The notes under the pieces: model-generated
Told to the model about the DNA's origin: nothing
Databases searched by the model: none
The model's input: only the letters and a program-made list of their open reading frames with translations
Assembly: GCA_945861195.1 (NCBI GenBank)
Contig: CAMATS010000006.1
Span: 1-20,813, forward strand
Reading direction: 5' to 3'
Length of the DNA stretch: 20,813 nucleotides
DNA from: Rhodoferax sp. OV413
GTDB taxonomy: Bacteria > Pseudomonadota > Gammaproteobacteria > Burkholderiales > Burkholderiaceae_C
Shown here: piece after piece, positions 6,690 through 14,632 of the stretch
Layout of the letters: each line of letters begins with the position of its first letter
Numbering within the stretch: position 1 is the first letter of the stretch
Translations under genes and position numbers: made by a program

Positions 6690-7676
6690 ATGTTGATTTT
6701 TATTGTCAAGCGACTCCTGTGGATGGTGCCCTTCCTGCTGGCCATCAGCTTTTTGTCTTTTGTGTTGATTCAGCTGCCGCCCGGCGACTATGTCACCACC
6801 TACATCGCCACACTGGCGGCCTCCAACGAGGTCATCGATCAAAACACCGCAGCCGATTTGCGCAACCGCTTTGGCCTGGACCAGCCCATGGTGGTTCAGT
6901 ATTGGAAGTGGATTTCCAATATCGTCTTGCATGGAGACTTTGGGCTGAGTTTTGAATGGCAGCAGCCAGTCGGTGACCTGATTTGGGAGCGCATGGCCCT
7001 GACCCTGCTGCTCACCTTCTCGGCGCTGCTGCTCACCTGGGGTATTGCCTTGCCGGTGGGGGTGTTCTCCGCAGTCAAGAAATACTCAATAGCAGACTAT
7101 GTCGTGACCGGCCTGTCGTTCATCGGGCTGGCCGTGCCGAGTTTTTTGCTGGCTTTGGTGCTGATGTACGTCGCCGCTGTGAAGTTTGGCCAAAACGTGG
7201 GCGGCCTGTTTTCTGAGGAGTACCTGACCGCGCCCTGGAGCCTCGCCAAAACCCTTGACCTGCTGTCCCATCTGTGGATTCCAGTGCTTATTTTGGCGGT
7301 TTCCGGCACCGCCAGCCTGATTCGGGTGATGCGCGCCAACATGCTCGACGAGTTGCCCAAGGCCTATGTCACCACCGCCAGGGCCAAGGGCTTGTCCGAG
7401 TTTGCGTTGCTGGTCAAGTACCCCTTGCGCTTGGCGCTCAACCCCTTTATATCGACCATCGCCTGGTTGCTGCCCAACCTGGTCTCGGGCTCCATCATCG
7501 TGGCCATTGTGCTGAGTCTGCCCACGGCAGGGCCGCTGCTGCTGCAGTCTTTGATGAGCCAGGACATGTACCTGGCCGGCGCCTTTATTTTGCTGATTTG
7601 CCTGCTGACCGTGCTCGGTTCCCTGGTGAGTGATATTTTGTTGGCGCTGGTTGATCCGCGTATTCGCCTTGAATAG
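6690..7676 (+). CDS. Dpp/Opp-type ABC transporter permease (DppB-like)
   Basis: This 328-residue inner-membrane protein has the DppB layout. A first membrane helix starts at the N-terminus (FIVKRLLWMVPFLLAISFLSF). An extracytoplasmic segment follows that includes RFGLDQPMVVQYWKW and GDFGLSF, and then about five more helices. The EAA-type coupling loop that contacts the ATPase is near residues 225-250 (YVTTARAKGLSEFALLVKYPL). The C-terminal DPRIRLE is typical of the family. It starts 88 nt after the binding-protein gene, beyond the hairpin, without an obvious ribosome binding site. It overlaps the next permease gene, so the two are probably translationally coupled. Confidence 0.93.
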   Translation: MLIFIVKRLLWMVPFLLAISFLSFVLIQLPPGDYVTTYIATLAASNEVIDQNTAADLRNRFGLDQPMVVQYWKWISNIVLHGDFGLSFEWQQPVGDLIWERMALTLLLTFSALLLTWGIALPVGVFSAVKKYSIADYVVTGLSFIGLAVPSFLLALVLMYVAAVKFGQNVGGLFSEEYLTAPWSLAKTLDLLSHLWIPVLILAVSGTASLIRVMRANMLDELPKAYVTTARAKGLSEFALLVKYPLRLALNPFISTIAWLLPNLVSGSIIVAIVLSLPTAGPLLLQSLMSQDMYLAGAFILLICLLTVLGSLVSDILLALVDPRIRLE

Positions 7677-8817
7677 CGCAAGCCTGCTCAAGCCGGAGCC
7701 GCAGAGCCTGAGCGAGGGGGCGAGCCGCCTGGCTGTGGCCTCCCAATGGCAGTTGGTGTGGTGGGCCTTCAAGCGCCATCGCTTGGCCATGGCTGGCCTG
7801 GTGGTGACTCTGGCGCTGTACCTGGTGGCGGTAGTGCCAGGTTTTTTTGCTGTGAATGACCCGTCTCAACAAAATGTGCGCACTGCCTTTCATCCGCCCC
7901 AAGCGCTGCACCTGATCGACACCTCGGCCGAAGGGGGGTGGTCGCTGCAGCCTTACATACACCCCTATGTGCTCAAGCGTGATCCACAGACCCTGGCCTC
8001 GGTCTACCAGGAAGACCTGAGCCGCAAGGTGTATTTGCAGATGTTCGGCCAGGGCTACGAGTACTCGGTGCTGGGCCTGTTCAATTCGCGCCTGCATCTG
8101 TTCGCCTCTCAAGAGGCGCGTCAACCCCTGTTCTTTTTTGGCGCCGACCGGCTCGGGCGTTGCGTCTTCAGCCGCATCATGTTGGGCACCCAGATTTCGC
8201 TCTCGGTGGGGCTGGTGGGCGTGCTCCTGGCCCTGTCCATTGGCATTGTGCTGGGCGGCATCTCTGGCTATTACGGCGGGCGCATTGACTTTGTCATTCA
8301 GCGGGTGATCGAGCTGGTGCTGTCCCTGCCCACCATACCGATCTGGCTGGCAGCTTCTGCCGCAGTGCCACAAAACTGGCCAGCGACTTTGAACTACTTC
8401 ATGATCACCCTGATCTTGTCCCTGACCGGCTGGGCCCAGTTGGCGCGGGTGGTGCGTGGCCGGTTTTTGAGTCTGCGCACCGAAGAGTTCGTCACCGCCG
8501 CGCGGCTGGACGGCGCCTCCGAGGGTCGCATCATCTTCCGCCACATGCTGCCCAGTTTTTCCAGCCATATCATCGCCTCGATCTCTTTGGCCATTCCCGC
8601 CATGATTCTGGCGGAGACCTCACTGAGCTTTTTAGGCCTAGGCCTGCAGCCTCCCACCATCTCCTGGGGCGTGCTGCTGCGCGAGGCGCAGAACATCCGC
8701 TCGATTGCCACCGCTCCCTGGCTGTTTGCCCCTGGTGCCGCCGTGGTGCTGGCGGTGATGGCGCTCAATTTTCTGGGCGACGGGCTGCGGGATGCTTCAG
8801 ACCCCTACAACAAATGA
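7669..8817 (+). CDS. Dpp/Opp-type ABC transporter permease (DppC-like) with enlarged periplasmic segment
   Basis: This is the second permease of the importer, 382 residues from a TTG at 7669 that overlaps the previous stop by 8 nt. An in-frame GTG at 7630 and later GTG codons are alternatives, and none has a good ribosome binding site. The first helix (about 41-60) is followed by roughly 95-110 extracytoplasmic residues. I recall about 45-50 in E. coli DppC. The family hallmark then reads GADRLGRCVFSR, where the usual Asp before FSR is Cys. The EAA loop FVTAARLDGASEGRIIFRHMLP lies near residue 275, and SFLGLGLQPP and FLGDGLRDASDP near the end are typical. The stop overlaps the ATPase start (ATGA). 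Confidence 0.9.
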   Translation: MNSASLLKPEPQSLSEGASRLAVASQWQLVWWAFKRHRLAMAGLVVTLALYLVAVVPGFFAVNDPSQQNVRTAFHPPQALHLIDTSAEGGWSLQPYIHPYVLKRDPQTLASVYQEDLSRKVYLQMFGQGYEYSVLGLFNSRLHLFASQEARQPLFFFGADRLGRCVFSRIMLGTQISLSVGLVGVLLALSIGIVLGGISGYYGGRIDFVIQRVIELVLSLPTIPIWLAASAAVPQNWPATLNYFMITLILSLTGWAQLARVVRGRFLSLRTEEFVTAARLDGASEGRIIFRHMLPSFSSHIIASISLAIPAMILAETSLSFLGLGLQPPTISWGVLLREAQNIRSIATAPWLFAPGAAVVLAVMALNFLGDGLRDASDPYNK

Positions 8818-10544
8818 TTGCCTCCGGCCAAACCCCCTCGGCCTTGCCGACCGGCAGCACCAGCAGCCTGCTGCTGAAGGTGCGCGACCTGCAAACCTAT
8901 TTCCCGATCCGTACCGGCACCATCAAGGCGGTTGACGGCGTTTCCTTTGACGTGCAGCGCGGCAAAACCCTGTGCGTGGTGGGCGAGAGTGGCAGCGGCA
9001 AAAGTGTCACGGCGCGCTCGATTTTGCAAATTGTCGATGAGCCGGGCCGCATCATGGGCGGCAGCATGCTGCTGCACCGCGCCGATGGCAGCAGCCTTGA
9101 CCTGGCGCAACTGGGCCAGCGCTCGCGTGAAATACGGGCCGTGCGTGGCGCCGAGATCGCCATGATTTTCCAGGAGCCCATGTCCTCCCTCTCGCCGGTA
9201 CACACCGTGGGCAACCAGATCATGGAGGTGCTTACCTTGCACCTCAAGATGAGCAAAGACGAGGCCCGTGCTCGCTGCGTGGAACTGCTGACCCAGGTGG
9301 AAATCCCGAACCCCGCCAAGGCGGTTGACCGCTACACCTTCGAGTTTTCTGGCGGCATGCGCCAGCGCGTCATGATTGCCATGGCACTGGCCTGCAAGCC
9401 CGCCCTGCTGATTGCCGACGAGCCCACCACGGCGCTAGATGTCACCACCCAGGCCGAGATTCTTGATTTGATCAAGAACCTGCAAAAAACCCACGGCATG
9501 GCGGTGATGTTCATCACCCACGACATGGGCGTCGTGGCCGAGATTGCCGACGAGGTGATCGTGATGAACCACGGTCGGGTGGTGGAGACCGGCTCGGTTG
9601 ATGCGATCTTCCATGCGCCGCAGGATCCGTACACGCAGATGCTGATCAACTCGGTGACCAAGCTTGGGCGTACCGCAGACATTCGGCTCAAGCGCCCGCC
9701 AATTGCCAGCAGTGCTGAGCCGATTTTGCAGGTGCGCGGGCTGCAACAGTATTTTGGCAGTGCCAAGACCCTGGTCAAGGCGGTGGACGGGGTGTCTTTT
9801 GATGTGATGCCTGGCGAGTCATTGGGTATCGTGGGCGAATCCGGTTCTGGCAAGACCACCATGGGGCGCTGCCTGCTGCGGGTCTATGAGCCCCATGCGG
9901 GCAGCATCAACTACCGCCGCGCCGATGGTTCGGTGGTGGACATCGTGCAGGCCAATAAGCAGACCCTCAAGGACTGCCGGCGTGAAATGCGCATGATCTT
10001 CCAGGACCCGGTGGGCTCGCTGAACCCGCGCATGACGGTGGCGCAAATTGTCGGTGAGCCCCTTTTGGTCAACGGCATCGCCACCGGCAAGGCGCTGGAC
10101 GAGCGGGTGGCGGAATTGCTGCAAAACGTGGGCCTGGAGCCGGCCTGGCGCGAGCGCTACCCCCATGCTTTTTCAGGTGGCCAGCGCCAGCGCATCGGCA
10201 TCGCCCGAGCCATCGCCCTCAACCCCCGGGTGATCATTGCCGATGAAGCCACCTCGGCGCTTGATGTGTCTCTGCGCTCGCAAATGCTCGACCTGCTGCT
10301 GAACCTGCAAGACAAGCTGGGCCTGTCTTTTGTGTTCATCAGCCACGACATCGCGGTGATCCGCTATTTTTGCGACCGGATTGCCGTTATGTACCGGGGC
10401 AAGATTGTGGAGACCGGCGAGACCAACCAGGTCTGCGATGCGCCCACCCATCCCTACACCCAGGCCCTGTTGTCGGCCATCCCACAACCTGACCCACGCA
10501 AGCGCAGCATGCACAAGCGTTTCCGTTATCAACCCGAGTCTTGA
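8814..10544 (+). CDS. Fused double ABC ATPase (DppD-DppF type)
   Basis: This 576-residue protein carries both nucleotide-binding domains of the importer on one chain. In domain 1, Walker A GESGSGKS spans residues 57-64. The Q-loop MIFQEPMSSLSP, signature FSGGMRQR and Walker B LLIADEPTTALD follow. In domain 2, Walker A GESGSGKTT begins near residue 340, followed by MIFQDPVGSLNP, signature FSGGQRQR and Walker B VIIADEATSALD. Both H-loops (ITHD, ISHD) are intact, so both sites look competent for ATP hydrolysis. A PTHPYTQALL segment near the C-terminus is typical of the oligopeptide-importer ATPases. The ATG at 8814 overlaps the permease stop by 4 nt. The next gene starts 9 nt after its stop. Confidence 0.95.
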   Translation: MIASGQTPSALPTGSTSSLLLKVRDLQTYFPIRTGTIKAVDGVSFDVQRGKTLCVVGESGSGKSVTARSILQIVDEPGRIMGGSMLLHRADGSSLDLAQLGQRSREIRAVRGAEIAMIFQEPMSSLSPVHTVGNQIMEVLTLHLKMSKDEARARCVELLTQVEIPNPAKAVDRYTFEFSGGMRQRVMIAMALACKPALLIADEPTTALDVTTQAEILDLIKNLQKTHGMAVMFITHDMGVVAEIADEVIVMNHGRVVETGSVDAIFHAPQDPYTQMLINSVTKLGRTADIRLKRPPIASSAEPILQVRGLQQYFGSAKTLVKAVDGVSFDVMPGESLGIVGESGSGKTTMGRCLLRVYEPHAGSINYRRADGSVVDIVQANKQTLKDCRREMRMIFQDPVGSLNPRMTVAQIVGEPLLVNGIATGKALDERVAELLQNVGLEPAWRERYPHAFSGGQRQRIGIARAIALNPRVIIADEATSALDVSLRSQMLDLLLNLQDKLGLSFVFISHDIAVIRYFCDRIAVMYRGKIVETGETNQVCDAPTHPYTQALLSAIPQPDPRKRSMHKRFRYQPES

Positions 10545-10553
10545 GTTGCCGCC

Positions 10554-11783
10554 ATGAAAATCACCGACATCAAGACCTTCCTGATGCATGTGGGCGCACC
10601 GGCTCCCAAGGCCTGGGCGTCTGACAATGCCTTTGGCAGCCAAAGCTATTCACCTGGCATCACCGGCACCCGCAACTGGCTGTTTGTCAAGGTCTACACC
10701 GACGAAGGCCTGGTGGGCATTGGCGAATGTTCGGGCTGGCCCCGCGTGATCGAAACAGCGGTACAAGACCTCAAGCGTCTGCTGGTGGGCGAGGACCCGA
10801 CCCACATTGAGCGGCTGTGGCAACGCATGATGTCGGCCATCATGGTCCATGGTTTGACCGGCACGGTGGGCGCCGGTGCCATGACCGGCATCGACATGGC
10901 GCTGTGGGACATCAAAGGCAAGGCCCTGGGCGTGCCGGTCTGGAACCTGCTGGGCGGCAAGGTGCGTGACCAGATCCGCATCTATGCCCACGCCAACACG
11001 CCAGAAGTGGCGCTGAGCCTGAAAGCCCGGGGTGTGACTGCCATCAAATGCGGCGGCGTGTCGGACCCGGTGCGTAAAGTGGCTGCGCTGCGAGAAGCGG
11101 TGGGTGACGAGATGGACATCATGATCGACCTGCATGGCCCACCCTGGATGACCCCCGGCGACGCCGCGCGCCTGGCGCGGGCCCTGGAGCCCTACCACCT
11201 GCTGTTCATTGAAGACCCGATTGCCCCTGACAACCTCGAGGGCTACAAGCGCATCCGCGACGCCGCCCAGGTGCCGCTGGCCGCCGGCGAGCGCATGAGC
11301 ACCATTTACGGCTCGCGGGAGCTGATCGAGCGTGAACTCGTGGATGTGATCCAGCCCGACACCGGACGCGCTGGCGGCATCACCCAGATGAAGAAGATTG
11401 CCGCCATGGCCGAAGCCCATCACATCATGGTGGCGCCACATTCGGGCTCGCTCGGGCCAGTGGCCGAATACGCCGCCCTGCATCTGCTGGCCGCCATTCC
11501 CAATGGCCTGTTTTTGGAGCGGATCGAGGACGACTGGGAGGGCCGCCAGCACACCGTGCTGCCGCATCCGCTGTCGGTGAACGGCTTCCTCAAAGTGCCC
11601 GATATGCCCGGCCTGGGCGTTGACATTGATGAAGCCTTTGTGGCGCGTTACCCGAGCCAGGCCAATCTTTCGTCGCAGGTGTCGGCGAGTTCGGGCTCTT
11701 ATGAGCCCGGCACCCATGACGAAAATGTCTATGTGCAGACCCGCTTGCAGCGCGCCAAATACTTCAGCCCAAACCAGCCATGA
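10554..11783 (+). CDS. Enolase-superfamily acid-sugar dehydratase, galactonate dehydratase-like
   Basis: This 409-residue protein has the mandelate racemase/muconate lactonizing enzyme fold. A capping domain occupies about residues 1-115, with WDIKGKALGVPVWNLLGG at 118-135, and the barrel follows. The metal ligands are D192, E220 and E246, and the acid/base candidates are H194 in the DxH motif and H296 in APHSG, with E322 behind. This spacing is almost that of E. coli D-galactonate dehydratase as I recall it (D183/H185, E209, E235, H285, E310). There is no KxK motif, so it is neither a racemase nor a galactarolactone cycloisomerase. It probably dehydrates an aldonate or uronate to the 2-keto-3-deoxy acid. 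The tail is longer than in DgoD. Its TGA overlaps the next ATG (ATGA). Confidence 0.9.
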   Translation: MKITDIKTFLMHVGAPAPKAWASDNAFGSQSYSPGITGTRNWLFVKVYTDEGLVGIGECSGWPRVIETAVQDLKRLLVGEDPTHIERLWQRMMSAIMVHGLTGTVGAGAMTGIDMALWDIKGKALGVPVWNLLGGKVRDQIRIYAHANTPEVALSLKARGVTAIKCGGVSDPVRKVAALREAVGDEMDIMIDLHGPPWMTPGDAARLARALEPYHLLFIEDPIAPDNLEGYKRIRDAAQVPLAAGERMSTIYGSRELIERELVDVIQPDTGRAGGITQMKKIAAMAEAHHIMVAPHSGSLGPVAEYAALHLLAAIPNGLFLERIEDDWEGRQHTVLPHPLSVNGFLKVPDMPGLGVDIDEAFVARYPSQANLSSQVSASSGSYEPGTHDENVYVQTRLQRAKYFSPNQP

Positions 11784-12508
11784 CCTCTACCCTGACCGAC
11801 GACGCCATGCGGGCCTTGCGCACCACGTCCACCGCCACCCTGACCACGCTGCTCTTCAAGCATGGCCTGCGCAACACCTTTTTGCAGGGCGTTCGCCTGC
11901 TCGGTTCTGGTGGCGCACAGATGGTGGGCCCGGCCTACACCCTGCGCTACATCCCGGCGCGCGAAGACCTGGACCACATTGGCGTGTTCCAGGACCACGG
12001 CCACCCGCAGCGCAAAGCGGTCGAGGACATACCAGCCGGCCATGTGCTGGTGATCGACAGCCGGGGCGACGCTTCGGCCGCCTCGGCAGGTTCCATCCTG
12101 GTCACCCGCATGATGGTGCGTGGCGTGGCCGGTATCGTCACCGACGGCGGCTTGCGAGACAGCCACGAAATCGCTGCGCTGGCGATCCCCAGTTACTGCC
12201 AGGGCCCCTCGGCGCCGACCAACCTGATCAAGCACCACGCCGCGGACCTGAATGTGCCGATCGGCTGCGGTGGGGTTCCGGTGTATCCGGGTGACATCAT
12301 GGTGGGCGACGCCGAAGGCGTGGTGGTGATCCCCCGCGGCATCGCCGAAGCCGTGGCCCATGAGGGGCGGGCGCAAACCCTGTTTGAAGATTTTGTGACC
12401 GAACAGGTGTTGGCTGGGCGCGGTATTTTTGGCCTTTATCCGCCTACGGACCCGGCAACCGATGGCCAGTTCAAGGCCTGGTGCAGTGCCAAACACCCAG
12501 CGCCATGA
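11780..12508 (+). CDS. RraA/HMG-aldolase-fold protein, possible keto-acid aldolase
   Basis: This 242-residue protein belongs to the RraA-like family. Members include the RNase E inhibitor RraA and class II 4-hydroxy-4-methyl-2-oxoglutarate aldolases, and they are often mislabelled as methyltransferases. The aldolase-type signature is present. Glycine-rich AGSILVTR (103-110) is followed by GIVTDGGLRDSHE, giving R126, D127 and E130 of the RDxxE pattern that binds substrate carboxylate and divalent metal. YPGDIMVGDAEGVVVIP (169-185) is the second conserved block. It overlaps both neighbours by ATGA and lies between two acid-sugar dehydratases. A retro-aldol cleavage of their keto-deoxy product is therefore more plausible than RNA-decay control. 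The substrate is unknown. Confidence 0.85.
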   Translation: MTSTLTDDAMRALRTTSTATLTTLLFKHGLRNTFLQGVRLLGSGGAQMVGPAYTLRYIPAREDLDHIGVFQDHGHPQRKAVEDIPAGHVLVIDSRGDASAASAGSILVTRMMVRGVAGIVTDGGLRDSHEIAALAIPSYCQGPSAPTNLIKHHAADLNVPIGCGGVPVYPGDIMVGDAEGVVVIPRGIAEAVAHEGRAQTLFEDFVTEQVLAGRGIFGLYPPTDPATDGQFKAWCSAKHPAP

Positions 12509-13701
12509 AAATTGATCGCCTGCGGGTGTTCATGTCGCGCGACAAAGACCGCCCTCGGGTGGTGGTGGCCATGGACACCGACGAAGGCATCACAGGCTGG
12601 GGCGAGTGCTACAACCACGGCCCCGATTTAGCGCTGTTCCCCTTGCTGGATTACCTGCTGATCTTCCTGAAAGGGCAGGACCCGCGGCGCATCACTTACC
12701 TGACGCACTACCTCATGCAGCAGACCCGTTTTCCGCCCGGGGCGCTGGGTCTGGCGGCTATCTCGGTGCTGGACCATTGCATGTGGGACATCTCGGCCAA
12801 GGCGCTGGGCGTGCCGGTGTACCGGCTGTTGGGCGGGCATGTGCGCGACCGGGTGAAGGTGTATGCCGGCCTGTACACCGCACCCGACCCGGCCATTGCG
12901 CGGGACCAGATGGACGCCTTGTATGACACCTGGGGCGTGCAGGCGTTCAAACTCAGCCCCTACCGGCTCGACATGCACCGGCACCGCTGGGGCGAGGTGG
13001 TCCGGACCTCGGCGGAGTACTTTCGGCAACTGCGCGAGACGGTTCGCAGCGAGTACGAGATCGCTTTTGATGCGCACGCCAAAATCTTCGAGCCGGCGCA
13101 AGCGATGCAACTCGGCAACGCCCTGGCCCCCTACGACCCGCTGTTTTTTGAAGAGCCGATCCGGCCCGAAAACTTTGAGGCCTGGGGTGAACTCAAGCGC
13201 GGCCTGCAGTGCACGCTCGCCACCGGTGAGTCGCTGTACAGCCGGTTCGAGTTTCTGCGGCTTTTGCAGGTGCGCGGCTGCGACATCATCCAGCCCGACA
13301 TCTGCGTGGTGGGTGGCCTCACCGAGATGCTGCAAATCAATGCCCTGGCCCAGGCGCATTTTGTGAGCATTGCCCCGCATAACCCGATGGGGCCGCTCGC
13401 CACGGCAGTCAACCTGCATTTTTGTGCCAGCCAGACCAACTTCCGCATCCTGGAATACCGCCTGCCGCAGGGGCCAGGCTACGTGTTTGGCACAGACGCC
13501 ACAGTGAGCCCGCAGGCGCGGGAGGAGGGCGCCTGGTATGTGAAAGACCCCTACCTGCCCAAAGACGGTCACCTGGAACTGCGGCCAGACCGGCCAGGCT
13601 GGGGCGTGGAGATGGACGAAACCCTGCTCGGTACCGAAGCCTATATTCATTGGGAACGCCGGGTGCCGACCAAGCCAGACGGCTCCAGCGGCTATGCCTG
13701 A
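12505..13701 (+). CDS. Second enolase-superfamily acid-sugar dehydratase (DxH subgroup)
   Basis: This 398-residue protein is paralogous in architecture to the enzyme at 10554. The ATG at 12505, which forms ATGA with the RraA-like stop, is preferred over an upstream GTG at 12481. Predicted metal ligands are D189 (FDAHAK), E216 (FFEEP) and E242 (ATGES). The acid/base candidates are H191 and H292 (APHNPMGP), with E317 (ILEY) in support. The E-E-H-E spacing of 26, 50 and 25 residues equals the pattern I recall for D-galactonate dehydratase. An IEDP-type loop gives way to FFEEPIRPENFEAW, and the barrel entry carries an extra SPYRLDMHRHRW segment (151-162), so its substrate probably differs from that of the first enzyme. 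Its end overlaps the mutarotase gene by 8 nt. Confidence 0.88.
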   Translation: MKIDRLRVFMSRDKDRPRVVVAMDTDEGITGWGECYNHGPDLALFPLLDYLLIFLKGQDPRRITYLTHYLMQQTRFPPGALGLAAISVLDHCMWDISAKALGVPVYRLLGGHVRDRVKVYAGLYTAPDPAIARDQMDALYDTWGVQAFKLSPYRLDMHRHRWGEVVRTSAEYFRQLRETVRSEYEIAFDAHAKIFEPAQAMQLGNALAPYDPLFFEEPIRPENFEAWGELKRGLQCTLATGESLYSRFEFLRLLQVRGCDIIQPDICVVGGLTEMLQINALAQAHFVSIAPHNPMGPLATAVNLHFCASQTNFRILEYRLPQGPGYVFGTDATVSPQAREEGAWYVKDPYLPKDGHLELRPDRPGWGVEMDETLLGTEAYIHWERRVPTKPDGSSGYA

Positions 13702-14611
13702 GTTGCTGCCCGGTGATGTGCTGTTGCGCGTTGGCGCGGCCCGCGCCGTGCTGAGACCGCAGGCTGGCGGACGGGTCTGCAGCCTGACCTTGGTGCACCC
13801 TGACGGGCATGCTGTACCTGTTCTTTACCCGTACACCGATGCCGGGGTCGACCCGCTGAACTGGGCCAAGGGCGGCATTTACCCGCTGGTGCCCTATTCC
13901 AACCGGATCGCCCACGGCCAATTGCATACGGCCAATGGCACGGTGGCACTGCCACCTCACCCCAACGCCCAACCGCATACCCTGCACGGCCACGCCCATG
14001 GCCTGCCCTGGGCTGTGGTGTCACACGACGATACCTCCGCCCATTTACGGCTGAACAGCCCGGCCTGTGCCGCTTGGCCCTGGCATTTGCAGGCTGATAT
14101 GTACCTGCGCCTGTCAGCCCACGCGCTGCAACTTGATCTGAGCCTCACCCACTTGGGCGCCGGTGACATGCCGGCCGGCATCGGCTTTCACCCCTATTTT
14201 TTGCACCACGAGAACGCGCGCCTGCGCTACCACGCCGGCCGCCGTTGGTCGACAGACCTTGACTGTCTAGCCCTTGGCTCAGAGCCGCTGCCACAGCCTG
14301 AAGCTTATGACGCGCCCAAGCCCTTGCCGCCTGGCACCTTGACAGACTACCTGTCGGAATGGGACGGTGCGTTGGAGCTGGAATTGCCCCAGGGCGAGGT
14401 GTTGGGCCTGCAGACCGACGCGGTGCTGTCTCACCTGGTGGTGCACCGGCCGCCACAGCCAATTTACCTCTGCCTTGAGCCGGTGAGCCATGTCGCCGAT
14501 GGCTTCAATTTGGCCGCGCGCGGTGTGCCGGGTACTGGGACGGTGCAACTTGCTGCAGGCGGCATGCTGCGCGGGCAGATGAGCATGAGCCTCAGCGACC
14601 ACCTTTTTTGA
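13694..14611 (+). CDS. Aldose 1-epimerase (galactose mutarotase family)
   Basis: This 305-residue protein has the beta-sandwich mutarotase pattern that interconverts alpha and beta anomers of hexoses or uronic acids. Visible residues are N70-R71 in PYSNRIAHG, H98 in HTLHGHAHG, the catalytic histidine in GFHPYF (about 165) and the catalytic glutamate in CLEPVSHV (about 261). Length and motifs are normal for the family. It overlaps the preceding dehydratase gene by 8 nt and precedes the glucarate-dehydratase-like gene by 21 nt. In this setting it may supply the anomer used by the uronate dehydrogenase or a hydrolysed transported sugar. No signal peptide is seen, so it acts in the cytoplasm. Confidence 0.9.
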   Translation: MPELLPGDVLLRVGAARAVLRPQAGGRVCSLTLVHPDGHAVPVLYPYTDAGVDPLNWAKGGIYPLVPYSNRIAHGQLHTANGTVALPPHPNAQPHTLHGHAHGLPWAVVSHDDTSAHLRLNSPACAAWPWHLQADMYLRLSAHALQLDLSLTHLGAGDMPAGIGFHPYFLHHENARLRYHAGRRWSTDLDCLALGSEPLPQPEAYDAPKPLPPGTLTDYLSEWDGALELELPQGEVLGLQTDAVLSHLVVHRPPQPIYLCLEPVSHVADGFNLAARGVPGTGTVQLAAGGMLRGQMSMSLSDHLF

Positions 14612-14632
14612 TTTTTCCACGGGCCATGATTC

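Noticed and set aside
10554..11783. Galactarolactone cycloisomerase assignment for the first enolase
   Set aside because: It lacks the KxK motif on the second barrel strand (IKCGG instead) and has the DxH and APHSG pair typical of galactonate-type dehydratases.
12628..13650. Minus-strand open frame of 340 codons, with similar ones at 10650-11717 and 14279-15274
   Set aside because: All are antisense to enolase-superfamily genes whose active-site residues are intact. None has a ribosome binding site or a known motif.
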